Of a DNA stretch of 64,000 bases, positions 34,903 through 45,701 are shown piece by piece. The stretch is from Nocardiopsis algeriensis (lineage in GTDB: Bacteria > Actinomycetota > Actinomycetes > Streptosporangiales > Streptosporangiaceae). The position numbers and the translations under genes are program-made. Position 1 is the stretch's first letter. Each line of letters opens with the position of its first letter. The notes under the pieces are model-generated. The model searched no databases. It had not been told where the DNA came from and worked only from the letters and a program-made list of their open reading frames with translations. The stretch is from contig NZ_JACHJO010000001.1 in NCBI RefSeq assembly GCF_014203695.1, positions 462,357-526,356 on the forward strand. Direction: 5' to 3'.

Positions 34903-35604
34903 GTGTGCGCGCATGTACTGGTCGCCGAGGACGACGCCAACCAGGCCGACCTGGTCCGGCGCTACCTGGAGCGCGAGGGCCACTTCGTGCGCGTGGTCCA
35001 CGACGGGCGGGCCGCCGTCGAGGAGTACCACCGCGACCGTCCCGACCTGGTGGTCCTGGACGTGATGATGCCGGGCATGGACGGCCTGGCCGTGTGCCGG
35101 GCGCTGCGGGCCGAGTCCGACGTGGCGGTGCTCATGCTCACCGCCCGTTCGACCGAGGACGACCTCCTGAACGGCCTGGACCTGGGGGCGGACGACTACG
35201 TCACCAAGCCCTACAGCCCGCGCGAGCTGATGGCGCGGGTGCGCACACTGCTGCGCAGGTCGCGCCGGAGCGCCGACGGCGGAGAGCGGGTACTGCGGGC
35301 GGGAGCGGTCGCGGTGGACCCCGGGCGGCACACGGTCCGGGTGGACGGCGCCCCGGTGGCGTGCACCCCGGCGGAGTTCCAGCTGCTCGCGGCCCTCGCG
35401 GCCCGGCCCGGGCAGGTCCTGGACCGGTCCCAGCTGCTGGAGCACATCCACGGGATCAGCCGGTTCATCACCGAGCGCACCATCGACGTGCACGTCAAGA
35501 ACCTGCGCCGGAAGATCGAGCCCGATCCCCGCAGGCCGGTGCGGCTGCTCACCGTGTACGGGGTCGGCTACAAGCTCGCCGGGACAGACGGTGCGCACCG
35601 TTAG
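34903..35604 (+). CDS. OmpR/PhoB-family response regulator (CseB-like)
   Basis: 233 residues. The receiver domain has the full phosphorylation set: acidic VAEDD (10-11), phospho-acceptor Asp53 in VVLDVMMPGMDG, and Lys102 in VTKPYSP. The winged helix follows (about 135-230; RTIDVHVKNLRRKIE, YGVGYKLAG). GGAGGT lies 8 nt before GTG 34903. It overlaps the histidine kinase gene by 14 bp, so the pair is co-translated. CseB-like similarity and the neighbouring cell-wall genes suggest envelope stress. Confidence 0.9.
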   Translation: MCAHVLVAEDDANQADLVRRYLEREGHFVRVVHDGRAAVEEYHRDRPDLVVLDVMMPGMDGLAVCRALRAESDVAVLMLTARSTEDDLLNGLDLGADDYVTKPYSPRELMARVRTLLRRSRRSADGGERVLRAGAVAVDPGRHTVRVDGAPVACTPAEFQLLAALAARPGQVLDRSQLLEHIHGISRFITERTIDVHVKNLRRKIEPDPRRPVRLLTVYGVGYKLAGTDGAHR

Positions 35605-37756
35605 GGCGTGGTGGGCGGGTACCCGCACCGGACCGCGACGGGGAAGGCGCCGGAGGGCACAGCCCGGACGCGTCCGGCTCCGGCACAGCATGCTGACCCG
35701 GCTGCTGGCCAGCTCGGTGATCGTGGCGGTCTGCTCGATCACCGCGACCGCCTGGCTCTCCGTGCAGCGCACCTCGGAGTCGATCAGCGTCCGGCGGGGG
35801 GAGACCCTCGCGGTGGACACCCGCATCCACGGAACCCTCGTCGGTTACGCGGCCTCCCATCCCGGGTGGGCGGGGGTCGAGGACACGGTCCGCGAGCTGG
35901 CCGACGAGACGGGGCGCCGAATCGCGCTGACCACCGAGAACCGCGTACCGATCGCCGACTCCGCCCAGGGGGAGCAGGAGTTGCCGCGGCGGACGTCGGC
36001 GGTGGTCGACCCGCTCGCCGTGGACCTCACGCTGGCACCGGACGCCCAGGGGCGGATCGACCCGCGCGCGGTCGGCCCCTTCTCGCTGCCGGACGAGGAG
36101 CGGTCGCGCCTGCTGTCCGTCGCGGAGTCGGGGGCGGCCTGCCTCGACGGGGTGTACGGACTCACCGCGGAGGTCGAGGTACGGCCCAGCGGCCGCCCCG
36201 TGGTCACGGGAGCGCGTGTCGGCAGCGCCCAGTGGTCCGACTGCGGCCTGGACGCGCTGGACGAGCCGACCGACACCGAGCGCGAGGCGCTGGAGGAGCT
36301 GGCGGAGACCACCGCCTCCTGCCTGCCCGGGGACGGGCAGGGGGTGCGGTTCGGGATCGACGGGGCCACGGGGGTCCCGGCCGCCCTGGCCGCGCCCTCG
36401 GAGCCGCCCGCGGACGAGGCGCGCGCCCCGGCGGATCCGGTTCCCCCCTCGGACACGGACGAGGGCGGTGCAGGTCCCGAGGCGCCTCCTCCCGAGGGGG
36501 AGGTCCTGCCCGTTCCCGCCCAGGACATGCTTCCCTCACCGGGCCAGGACCCGCCCTCGGCGGAGGACACCGAATCCCCGGAGCCCGAGGGCTGGTGGCT
36601 GCCGCCCACGCAGGAGCCCACCGCCGTTCCCCCTCCCTCCGAGGCCGCTCCCCTCCCGGAGTCCGCCGACCTGGACCCGGCGGTGGCCGACTGCGTGGAC
36701 GCCGGCCGCCGGGCGCAGCTGGAACCGTACGTCGCCCCGGCCGCCCTGCTGTTCATCGACGACCCGTCCGAGGGCGCCGAGTCCGTTCTGTCCCTGTCCG
36801 GGGAAGGGCTGCTGCGGATCGGCGGCATGGTGCTGCTGGTGCTGGTGCCGACGGTGCTGGTGAGTGTGGCGGTGTCGGCCCGCCTCGTCCGCCCTGTGCG
36901 GGCGCTCACCGACGCCGTGCAGCGGACACACCGGGGCCGCGGCCCCGCGCGGGTCGACGTGTCCGACTCGGGGGAGATCGGCCGGCTCGCGACGGCGTTC
37001 AACGCGATGTCGGAGCACCTGGAACGGCTGGAGGAACAGCGCAGGGGGATGATCAGCGACATCTCCCACGAGCTGCGGACACCGCTGAGCAACCTGCGCG
37101 GCTGGCTGGAGGCCGCCCAGGACGGGGTGGCGGAACTGGACCCCGAGCGGGTCCGGATGCTGCTCGGCGAGGCCCGGCTGCTCCAGGAGGTCATCGACGA
37201 CCTCCGCGACCTGGCCCTGGCCGACGCGGGCGAGCTGAGGCTGTCCCTGGAACTGGTGTCGGTGGACGAGCTGGTGGAGCAGGCCGTGTCCGGCCGTGCG
37301 CTGCGGGCCGGGGAGTCGGGGCTGGAGCTGGTCGCCGACACCGCTCCGGTGGAACTGCGCGCCGACCGGACCCGTCTGCTCCAGGCTGTCGGCAACCTGC
37401 TGGACAACGCACTGCGGCACACGGCCGCCCCGGGGAAGATCACCGTCAGGGCGCGCCGCGAGGACGACGAGGCGGTCGTCGAGGTGGAGGACACGGGCTC
37501 CGGCATCGCCGAGGACGACCTGCCGCACGTGTTCGACCGCTTCTGGCGGGCCGAGAAGTCGCGCAGCCGCCGGACGGGGGGCAGCGGCCTGGGCCTGGCC
37601 ATCGTGCGCGACCTGGCCGGTCTCCACGGTGGCGGGGTATCGGTGTCCAGCGTGCTCGGTGAGGGCACGGTGTTCACGCTCCGGCTTCCGCTGGCGGGAC
37701 CGCCGAACCGGGGCACGCCGGCCGCGGAGGCAGGCGCGCGGTCGGCTCCGCCGTGA
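35591..37756 (+). CDS. Sensor histidine kinase with a very long extracytoplasmic domain
   Basis: 721 residues. TM1 about 34-56, TM2 about 408-430, HAMP, then the dimerisation/H-box ISDISHELRTPLSN with His493 and the ATPase domain (LLDNALRHT, EDTGSGIAEDD, GGSGLGLAI). The roughly 350-residue outer region is far longer than in CseC-type kinases. It has four cysteines (AACLDG, SDCGLD, ASCLPG, ADCVDA) and a P/E-rich stretch at about 265-375 that looks like a wall-spanning spacer. The cysteines suggest two disulfides. Partner: the overlapping regulator upstream. Confidence 0.9.
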   Translation: MRTVRAWWAGTRTGPRRGRRRRAQPGRVRLRHSMLTRLLASSVIVAVCSITATAWLSVQRTSESISVRRGETLAVDTRIHGTLVGYAASHPGWAGVEDTVRELADETGRRIALTTENRVPIADSAQGEQELPRRTSAVVDPLAVDLTLAPDAQGRIDPRAVGPFSLPDEERSRLLSVAESGAACLDGVYGLTAEVEVRPSGRPVVTGARVGSAQWSDCGLDALDEPTDTEREALEELAETTASCLPGDGQGVRFGIDGATGVPAALAAPSEPPADEARAPADPVPPSDTDEGGAGPEAPPPEGEVLPVPAQDMLPSPGQDPPSAEDTESPEPEGWWLPPTQEPTAVPPPSEAAPLPESADLDPAVADCVDAGRRAQLEPYVAPAALLFIDDPSEGAESVLSLSGEGLLRIGGMVLLVLVPTVLVSVAVSARLVRPVRALTDAVQRTHRGRGPARVDVSDSGEIGRLATAFNAMSEHLERLEEQRRGMISDISHELRTPLSNLRGWLEAAQDGVAELDPERVRMLLGEARLLQEVIDDLRDLALADAGELRLSLELVSVDELVEQAVSGRALRAGESGLELVADTAPVELRADRTRLLQAVGNLLDNALRHTAAPGKITVRARREDDEAVVEVEDTGSGIAEDDLPHVFDRFWRAEKSRSRRTGGSGLGLAIVRDLAGLHGGGVSVSSVLGEGTVFTLRLPLAGPPNRGTPAAEAGARSAPP

Positions 37757-37823
37757 CCCTGCGCGGGCGACCCGCCCGGACCGGCGAACCGGGACGCGCC
37801 CGGCCGCCGGTGTCTCAGGCTCC

Positions 37824-38519
37824 TCAGCCCCGGAGGTTCTCCGCGGCGAGGAGGACGACGCGCTCCAGGTCCTCGCGCGCGACCTCCTCGCCCTGGGCGA
37901 TGGCGGTCACGTACAGCTCTCCGGGCAGGGCCAGGTACAGGTGCCGGGTGGAGCCGTCCACCGTGCCCACGTACTCCAGGTCGCCGCCCAGGGAGTCGGC
38001 CTCGTCGGTGTGGTAGGTGTCGACGTCCACGTCGATGTCCACCTCCCAGGCCATCTCCTCCTCGGCGCCGGGCACCTGCACCACGTCGGGGCTGAGGCTC
38101 GGGTCCACGTTGACGGTGAACACGAGAGTGAACGTGGCGGAGCCCGCCGTGCCGCTGCCGTCGCCGAACGAGCAGACCAGCTGCTCGGCCTCGTCGAAGC
38201 CCTCCACCTCGCCGCGCTCCTCGGACAGCGCGGTGCCCGGGGCCAGGTCGCCGACGACCTCGGCCGCACCCGCCTCCGCGCACGACTCCGGCAGCGCGTA
38301 CTGCGCGGAGGCGGCCTCCTCGTCCTCCTCCGCGGCACTCGGGCTCGGGCTGGGCTCCTCCTGCGGGCTCTCCGCGCCGTCGGAGGAGAAGAGGTCGAAG
38401 TCCGGATCGAACTCGTCGATGTCCACGACTCCGCAGCCGACGAGAACCGCACCGCCGACCACGACGGCGACGGCGGCTGTGCCCAGGCACGACAGGGGAG
38501 AGGACGGGATCAGTCGCAT
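37824..38519 (-). CDS. Lipoprotein of unknown function
   Basis: 231 residues. The signal peptide ends in a lipobox (GGAVLVGCG). An acidic, serine-rich linker (about 40-75) precedes a domain with two cysteines (PESCAEAG, QLVCSFGD) and a repetitive acidic strand EVDIDVDVDTY. Similar small lipoproteins are common in actinobacteria, with no assigned function. It is convergent to the sensor kinase, so not necessarily in its operon. Confidence 0.78.
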   Translation of the reverse strand: MRLIPSSPLSCLGTAAVAVVVGGAVLVGCGVVDIDEFDPDFDLFSSDGAESPQEEPSPSPSAAEEDEEAASAQYALPESCAEAGAAEVVGDLAPGTALSEERGEVEGFDEAEQLVCSFGDGSGTAGSATFTLVFTVNVDPSLSPDVVQVPGAEEEMAWEVDIDVDVDTYHTDEADSLGGDLEYVGTVDGSTRHLYLALPGELYVTAIAQGEEVAREDLERVVLLAAENLRG

Positions 38520-38634
38520 GGGTGGCTTTCGGATCTCGGGGAGTGCCGGGCGGGCGAGAGGGCCCCGGCGGGGGACACAGGGAAACTTAGCAAGTCCCCG
38601 GCCGCTCCGACACCGGCCCCCGCGCCGCCCGCTC

Positions 38635-38659
38635 CCTCGGGGCCGTGCGGCCCCCGAGG
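38635..38659 (-). terminator. Hairpin terminator at the end of lpd
   Basis: CCTCGGGGCC pairs with GGCCCCCGAGG (one bulged base) around GTGC, just after the lpd stop on the minus strand. Confidence 0.6.
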
Positions 38660-38660
38660 A

Positions 38661-40067
<1,407 letters not shown>

Positions 40068-40337
40068 GACGGGATCTCCTTGAGTGTGTTGCACACCCAG
40101 CGCGGTCGCTCTGCCAGGGTGTCGGTCCGCGACCGCCGGCCTGAGGTGTGCTCCGCGAATCGTCTCGACTGCTCGCGACGTCCCCCGCACCGCCGCGAGA
40201 TACGAAAGGCACCTACGAACACACCCTAGTGCGGCTTTCGCCTCTGGTGTGTGACCGGGACCCCACCGCCGGAGGACACGTCCAGGGGTGTGCCCGGTGG
40301 GCACCCCCGTCGTGGGCGGGCATCCACCGGACACTCC

Positions 40338-41879
40338 CTACCGCACGGGCGGCGGGGGCCACTTCCACTCGGGGGCCCACGCCCAGCTGTCCGACACACC
40401 GGGCGGCATCGGCGGTACGAGGTGTGCGCCGGGGCATCCGGCACCGGGGGCCCGGCGCTCGGGCTCGGCGGACCAGGACTCCGCGGACCAGGACTCCGCG
40501 GGCCGAGGCTCCGCGTGCCGGGGCTCGACCGGGGGTTCCTCCCTCACCTCCCACGGCTCCGGTTCGGACCGCAGGGCGTCACCCCCTCCCCACGAGCCGG
40601 CCGGGGGCTCCTCCCTCACGTCCCACGGCTCCGGCTCGGACCGCAGGGCGTCACCCCCTCCCCAGGGCTCGGGGGCCTGCTCCGGCAGCACCTCCGGGTG
40701 GTCCGGTTCGGCCAGGGGCGCCGCCATCGGGCCGGAGTCCACTTCCTCGAAGTGCGCGGCCACCCCGAAGTGCAGCGGCGGCCGGTGCGCGCCCGTGTCG
40801 CCGTGTTCGATCTCGGGGGCCATGGGATGGCGCACCGAGCCCACCGGGTGCATCCTTCCCCACCACGAGGTGGCCTCGTCCGGGGACAGCTCGGCCACGA
40901 CCTCCAGCGAACCGGGGATGTGCGGGTACCGCCTCCCCGCACGCCACGAATGGGCGAGCGACTGCGGCTCCAGTACCAGCACCCGCTCCCCGTCGACCAC
41001 GGGGATGTCAGCGGGGCACGCCTCGTTGCCGACCCACGTGCCGTCACCGCCGACCAGGTCCCACTCCCCCGTCACCACGTCGGCCAGCGGGTCGGCGGGG
41101 GCGTCCAGGCAGGCGGCCGTCCACCTCGGGTCGGGGCGGTTGCCCGGCACGCGAAGGCCCTCCTTGCCGATGAGGGCGTCGGCGAGCAGCGTGTGGAGCT
41201 GGAAATTGTCGCCGATCCCGTCGAAGCGCACGCGAAAGCCGCGCCAGGAGGCGCGGTCCAGCACCAGGACGGTGTCCGCCTCGGCCATCCGCAGCAGCTC
41301 GGCGACCTCGCCGTAGACCGGCTGGTGGAGGGCCAGCGCGCGCACGATCTGGCTCAGGCCGTCCAGTGCGCTGGCATCGGAGCGGACGGCGGCCCGCACC
41401 CTCGCGTCGCCGAGCATGGCCTTGGCGGCCAGGCCGTAGCGCAGGGAGGTCCACCAGCCGACGGTGGCCAGGGGCGCGTTGTCCCCCAGGACCTCCTCGA
41501 CCCGCTGCTCCTCCGCCTCCGTGACGCCGTTGGGATCGGGCAGCTGCCCGCCACCGGTCTTCTCCCAGGCGTGCATGAAGGCCACCGCGGCCTGCCCGTA
41601 GCTGCCGAGCTGGCGCAACACCTCCAGACCCACCTGTCCGGCGGGGGCGCCGGCCTCCACCAGCGCCCCGGCCAGAACCGCGAGGTCGGCGGCGATGCCC
41701 GCGGCCGGCTCGCAGTCGCCGAGCACGGGGAAGAGCGCCTCCATGGCCGCGCTGAGTTCCTCCGTCGGCACCTGTGAGGAGAGCCGGAGGACGTCGTGCA
41801 CAGCCGCGGGGAACCCGGGCGCCTGTTCGGCAGCGGTGTCGAGCACGCGCTGGAACGCGGCACGGAACTCTTCAGTCAC
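40338..41879 (-). CDS. Protein of unknown function, paralogue 2
   Basis: About 513 residues, not recognised. It has the same block order as the protein at 25887-27488: helical N-terminal half, GIGDNFQLHTLLADAL, WDLVGGDGTWVGNEA, GERVLVLEPQSL, WWGRMHPVGSVRHP, a long E/P/W-rich repeat segment (GGGDALRSEPEPW twice), and the tail PPGVSDSWAWAPEWKW. GGAAGGA 7-8 nt before GTG 41879 fixes the start, and by alignment supports the start chosen for paralogue 1. It has no transmembrane segment. The tail may be a docking peptide; that is inference. Confidence 0.78.
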   Translation of the reverse strand: MTEEFRAAFQRVLDTAAEQAPGFPAAVHDVLRLSSQVPTEELSAAMEALFPVLGDCEPAAGIAADLAVLAGALVEAGAPAGQVGLEVLRQLGSYGQAAVAFMHAWEKTGGGQLPDPNGVTEAEEQRVEEVLGDNAPLATVGWWTSLRYGLAAKAMLGDARVRAAVRSDASALDGLSQIVRALALHQPVYGEVAELLRMAEADTVLVLDRASWRGFRVRFDGIGDNFQLHTLLADALIGKEGLRVPGNRPDPRWTAACLDAPADPLADVVTGEWDLVGGDGTWVGNEACPADIPVVDGERVLVLEPQSLAHSWRAGRRYPHIPGSLEVVAELSPDEATSWWGRMHPVGSVRHPMAPEIEHGDTGAHRPPLHFGVAAHFEEVDSGPMAAPLAEPDHPEVLPEQAPEPWGGGDALRSEPEPWDVREEPPAGSWGGGDALRSEPEPWEVREEPPVEPRHAEPRPAESWSAESWSAEPERRAPGAGCPGAHLVPPMPPGVSDSWAWAPEWKWPPPPVR

Positions 41880-42009
41880 CTGAGAATCCTTCCATATCAC
41901 CCCGTATTGTCCGCTGTCTGAACGCGAACGTCCACATCAGGGCAGGAAACCGGCGTTCCGCGACCGCGAAACCTCCGCGCCCTCCGGCGATGCGGCCACG
42001 AGAAAAAAA

Positions 42010-42040
42010 GGGGGCCGCCGGCTCATCGCCGGCGGCCCCC
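42010..42040 (-). terminator. Intrinsic terminator of the OmpA-domain gene
   Basis: GGGGGCCGCCGGC (42010-42022) pairs perfectly with GCCGGCGGCCCCC (42028-42040) around a 5-nt loop. On the minus strand it is followed by seven T residues, a textbook Rho-independent terminator. Confidence 0.9.
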
Positions 42041-42059
42041 TTCTCCCGGGGCGGAGGAA

Positions 42060-43652
42060 TCAGTACTCGACCGGGATCTCCTCGAACTCGCCGAAGGGAC
42101 CCGCGCGCAGGGTCAGCGACTCCACGTCCACGGGCGGCGCCGGGAACACCGCGACCAGGTTGTAGGTGTTGCCGGGCTGCAGGACGTGGACCTCGTCGGC
42201 GAAGCTGCTGTAGCGCCCCTCACCGAGGTCCATCTGGGCCACGTACCGCACCAGACCGCTCTCCGGTTCGAACAGCTGGAAACCGCCCAGTGTGCCCTTG
42301 CTGAACTGCTCGGGGCCGCCGGCCACGACCTCGGACCCGCCCACGTCCGGCGTCAGCGGCCCGTCGGTGATGTTGGTCAGCGCGACCGTGCCGATGACGT
42401 AGGCGCCGTCCCGGCGCAGCGGGTGGACCTCCAGGCGGATCCCGTCCTTCTCGCTCTCGGCCACGACCGCACCGGGGTCGTCGTCGTAGGGTGCGGGCCA
42501 GGTGACGTTGCGCTGGGCGACACCCAGACCGTCGTCGTCGTACTCCTCCTCCTCGCTCACCCGGGGAGCGTCGTCGAAGACGTAGGAGAACTCCACCCGC
42601 CGGTTGCGGGCACGGGCCTGCTCGTCGTCGGGGCCGCCCTCGCGCGCAACCGGCTCACTCTCACCGCGCCCCTCCACCTCCAGGGTGTGGCCGGGGCCGA
42701 TCTCCTCGGCGAGGAGATCGCGGACGGTCTCGGCGCGCCGCACCGAGAGGTCGTCGTTGTAGGAGTCGCTGCCGAGGCTGTCCGTGTGGCCGATGACCGT
42801 GATGACCGGCTCGTCCGGGTCCACGTTGCGGGCCAGCGTGGTGGCGGCCCTGCGCACGACCTCCTCGGCCTCGGGGGTCAGGTCGTCGCGGTCGAACTCG
42901 AACATCACGTCGGAGTGCAGCGAGATGATCTCGCGGTCGCCGTCACGGGTGGTGGAGGCGATCTCGGAGTCCACGAAGCTCTGCACCCATCCCTCGTCGG
43001 CGGAGGCGTCCTCGTCCGGCCGCCGGTTGGGGAAGGTCAGGTTCTCGCCCCGGGCAGGCGGATCGTCCGGGGTCAGGTGGTCGGCCCCGTTGGGGTCCTC
43101 CGGGTCGGGCCGCTCCTCCTCCACGTCCTGGACGGGGATACCCGTCATCGCGCCGAGGCCGCTGCCGACGAACGTCACCTGCTCGACCTCGTCGGGGATG
43201 CGCGGGTAGTAGCGGACGTACTCGTTGGTGACGCCGTCGTGAACCGGGTAGAGGCCGTCCTCGCCCGGGCTCTCGGATCCGTACTTGAGGCCGTTCTCGT
43301 CGAGGAACTGCCGGTAGACGCGCCCGGTGAGGGGATCGACGAGGGTGTGGGCCATGCTCATGTTCCGGTTGGGACCGGTGATGTCGTCGAGGTAGGTGAC
43401 CTCGTAGTACATGACCGTGTACTCGTCGGTGCGCTCCAGTCCCGTGACGGCGAAGCGCATCTGCGCGTCCTGGCCGGTGTCCTGGAAGATCCGGCCCTCA
43501 CGGACGTACGGGAACTCCTCCTTGACCTCAGGAGGACCCGAGGCGTCCCCGAATGTCTCGGACCACCAGCCCGAGATGCTCGAACAGCCGCTGAGCACGA
43601 GGCTGCCCGCGACCATCAGCGCGACTCCTGCGAGGGGCGTCTTCCGCGCCAT
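42060..43652 (-). CDS. OmpA-domain lipoprotein
   Basis: 530 residues. A lipoprotein signal (VAGSLVLSGC, Cys about 23) leads to an unassigned domain of about 200 residues. The OmpA-like peptidoglycan-binding domain (about 240-355) has VMFEFDRDDLTPEAEEVV, VIGHTDSLGSDSYNDDLSVR and QARARNRRVEFSY. A further approximately 170-residue C-terminal beta-rich domain follows. In a Gram-positive cell it would anchor a lipoprotein to peptidoglycan. It is monocistronic and closed by a strong terminator. Confidence 0.88.
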   Translation of the reverse strand: MARKTPLAGVALMVAGSLVLSGCSSISGWWSETFGDASGPPEVKEEFPYVREGRIFQDTGQDAQMRFAVTGLERTDEYTVMYYEVTYLDDITGPNRNMSMAHTLVDPLTGRVYRQFLDENGLKYGSESPGEDGLYPVHDGVTNEYVRYYPRIPDEVEQVTFVGSGLGAMTGIPVQDVEEERPDPEDPNGADHLTPDDPPARGENLTFPNRRPDEDASADEGWVQSFVDSEIASTTRDGDREIISLHSDVMFEFDRDDLTPEAEEVVRRAATTLARNVDPDEPVITVIGHTDSLGSDSYNDDLSVRRAETVRDLLAEEIGPGHTLEVEGRGESEPVAREGGPDDEQARARNRRVEFSYVFDDAPRVSEEEEYDDDGLGVAQRNVTWPAPYDDDPGAVVAESEKDGIRLEVHPLRRDGAYVIGTVALTNITDGPLTPDVGGSEVVAGGPEQFSKGTLGGFQLFEPESGLVRYVAQMDLGEGRYSSFADEVHVLQPGNTYNLVAVFPAPPVDVESLTLRAGPFGEFEEIPVEY

Positions 43653-43764
43653 GTGGGGGAACTCCGATCACTGGGGAGACATACCGGAAACATCCTCCTG
43701 CACGCGCGGACCCGAACCGACCCCAGTGCCCCGAAAAGGGGCCGTACCCGGTCCGGGACGCCTC

Positions 43765-45072
43765 TCAGACGGCCGCGAGCTCCTCCGGCCTGGGCAGGTC
43801 CCGCATCACGGGGGACAGGGTGAAGAGCGCGGCCAGGGCCGAGACCAGGCCCATGGCCAGGAACACCCAGGTGGGCCCGGCCAGGTCGAAGAGGACACCG
43901 ACGCCGAGGATGCCGACCGGCTGGGAGGCCATGCACGTGAACGTCACCGCGCCCAGGACCCTCCCCTGGTACTCGTCGCGGACCGACACGGCGATGTAGG
44001 CGTAGAAGACCGCGTTCACGCACGGCACGATCGCGAACACGCCGCCCACGAAGAGGCCCAGCCAGACGATGTGGGGGGTCACCACCAGCAGCAGCGCACA
44101 CACCGGGGCCGACCAGGCCGCGGCGAGGAACATCGCCGAGGGGCGTACCCGCCTGACGACCGGCCCGGCCACCAGGGCACCCGCGAGTCCGCCGAACCCG
44201 GCCAGGGACACCGTGAGCCCGATCTGCAGGTGGCCGGCCCCCAGTCCCTCGGCCGTGGCGATGAGTGCCAGGGACACCCCCGCCTGCGAGAAGACCAGGT
44301 TGAACCCGACGATCCAGCAGAGCATCGGGCGCAAGAGAGGGTGCCGGGCCAGGAAGGTGAAGCCGCCGACCGCCCCGCCCGGTGTCCACGGCCTGCGCTC
44401 GCGCCGCTCCCCCGATTGCATCGGACGCCGGATGAACAGCACGAGCACCGCCGACACCAGGCAGGCGAACGCCTCGGCGAGGAAGGGGACGGCCCGCCCC
44501 AGACCGAACAGGAACCCGGCGGCGGTCCCGCCGAGGGCCGTGGTGGTGAAGAAGCGGATCTGGTTCTGGGCCGAGGCCGTGGCCACCTGCGCGGGCGGGA
44601 CCAGCTGCTTGACCGAGGCCATCGCGACGGGGTTGGAGATGCCGGTCAGCGCCGCGGAGCACACCGCCACGGCCAGGACGAGGGGAAGGGCCACCTGTGC
44701 GTGGAGCAGGAGCACCGTGAACGCGCCCATGAGGACCAGGCGGCCCACGTCGCAGCAGAGCAGCACGGTGCGGCGGTCGGCCCGGTCCGCCAGTGAGCCG
44801 CCGAGCACGGCGGCGACCATGGCCGTGACCGCCTGGGCGGCGCCGATGGTGCCCGCGTGCGCGGCGGACCCGGAGGCCATGAGTGTGAGGAGGGGGTAGG
44901 CGACCTCGCCGCTCTCCTTGCCGAGGCCGGCGAGGAAGCGGCTGCTCCAGAGGGCTTGGAAGTCGAGGTTGCGGATGAGCGGAGGAAGGTCCGCGCCGGC
45001 CTGGTGAGGTTGCCGGTCCGCCGCTGCCCCGGGCGGCTCCACCGGGGACTGATCGGGTGCCGTGGTGTGCAC
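43765..45072 (-). CDS. Major facilitator superfamily transporter (macrolide-efflux-like)
   Basis: About 435 residues with 12 predicted helices. SSRFLAGLGKESGEVAYPLL, then LGGSLADRADRRTVLL (the MFS loop 2-3 motif G-x-L-A-D-R) and a central basic loop (RRPMQSGERRERRPW). Sequence style matches MFS_3/MefA-type exporters. The start is uncertain: GTG 45072 is used, but the frame is open to a TTG at 45171 and no start has a good Shine-Dalgarno. A drug-efflux role is likely from the family, with substrate unknown. Confidence 0.8.
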   Translation of the reverse strand: MHTTAPDQSPVEPPGAAADRQPHQAGADLPPLIRNLDFQALWSSRFLAGLGKESGEVAYPLLTLMASGSAAHAGTIGAAQAVTAMVAAVLGGSLADRADRRTVLLCCDVGRLVLMGAFTVLLLHAQVALPLVLAVAVCSAALTGISNPVAMASVKQLVPPAQVATASAQNQIRFFTTTALGGTAAGFLFGLGRAVPFLAEAFACLVSAVLVLFIRRPMQSGERRERRPWTPGGAVGGFTFLARHPLLRPMLCWIVGFNLVFSQAGVSLALIATAEGLGAGHLQIGLTVSLAGFGGLAGALVAGPVVRRVRPSAMFLAAAWSAPVCALLLVVTPHIVWLGLFVGGVFAIVPCVNAVFYAYIAVSVRDEYQGRVLGAVTFTCMASQPVGILGVGVLFDLAGPTWVFLAMGLVSALAALFTLSPVMRDLPRPEELAAV

Positions 45073-45701
45073 GGCAGCGGTACGGGTTGCTCTTTTTTCC
45101 TGCGTGCGGCCGGCGGTGCGGCGGCAGACGCGGATTATGTTCAAAGTCAGCTGATCTTCCTGACTCCGCAAGACGACGATGTCATATCGTTATTATGCGC
45201 GATTTGCCCGCATTGTTCGTCTTTGCGGAGGCCAGGAACGGCATCGTCACCGCACTCACCCAGAGATATCTCCAGGTCAGATACCCCCCTCTCGGGGAAG
45301 GGTGATCCGAATGACACGGCACCGCACGTGAAACACCATGTGGCCGGTTCCGGCCACGGAATCTCGGGGGAAGTTCCAGTGGCAGCTGTTTCCCTCTGAA
45401 ACTGGAGAGTCTGAAGAGGACTGGAGAAATGCCTGTGGAAAATGAATAAAAAGTGAACCCAGTGGCCGGAGAGACACAGGATGGCCTTGTGCTCCCTGCT
45501 CCGGCCGAGGCCCCGTCTCCGGCCGGGACGGCGGGAGAGGCGCGAGGAGCGTATACGGGGCCGCGCCGACACGCCGGAGGCCGTGTCCGGACCGCGCGGA
45601 GCCGCGGCGGAGGATCTCGGAGGCCCGCGCCGGGGATGCGGCGCCTCCACCGCCCCCGCCGCCCGGGTGCGCTCCGCCGCCGGGGCGGCAGAGCGCACCC
45701 C
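45073..45701. other. About 600-bp intergenic region with AT-rich patches
   Basis: No supported gene. It contains AT-rich sequence at 45180-45210 (minus-strand ATAATAACGATATGACAT resembles a promoter for the MFS gene) and a hairpin GTGGCCGG/CCGGCCAC at 45340-45357. Reading frames crossing 45480-45700 lack a ribosome-binding site and codon pattern. Confidence 0.45.
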
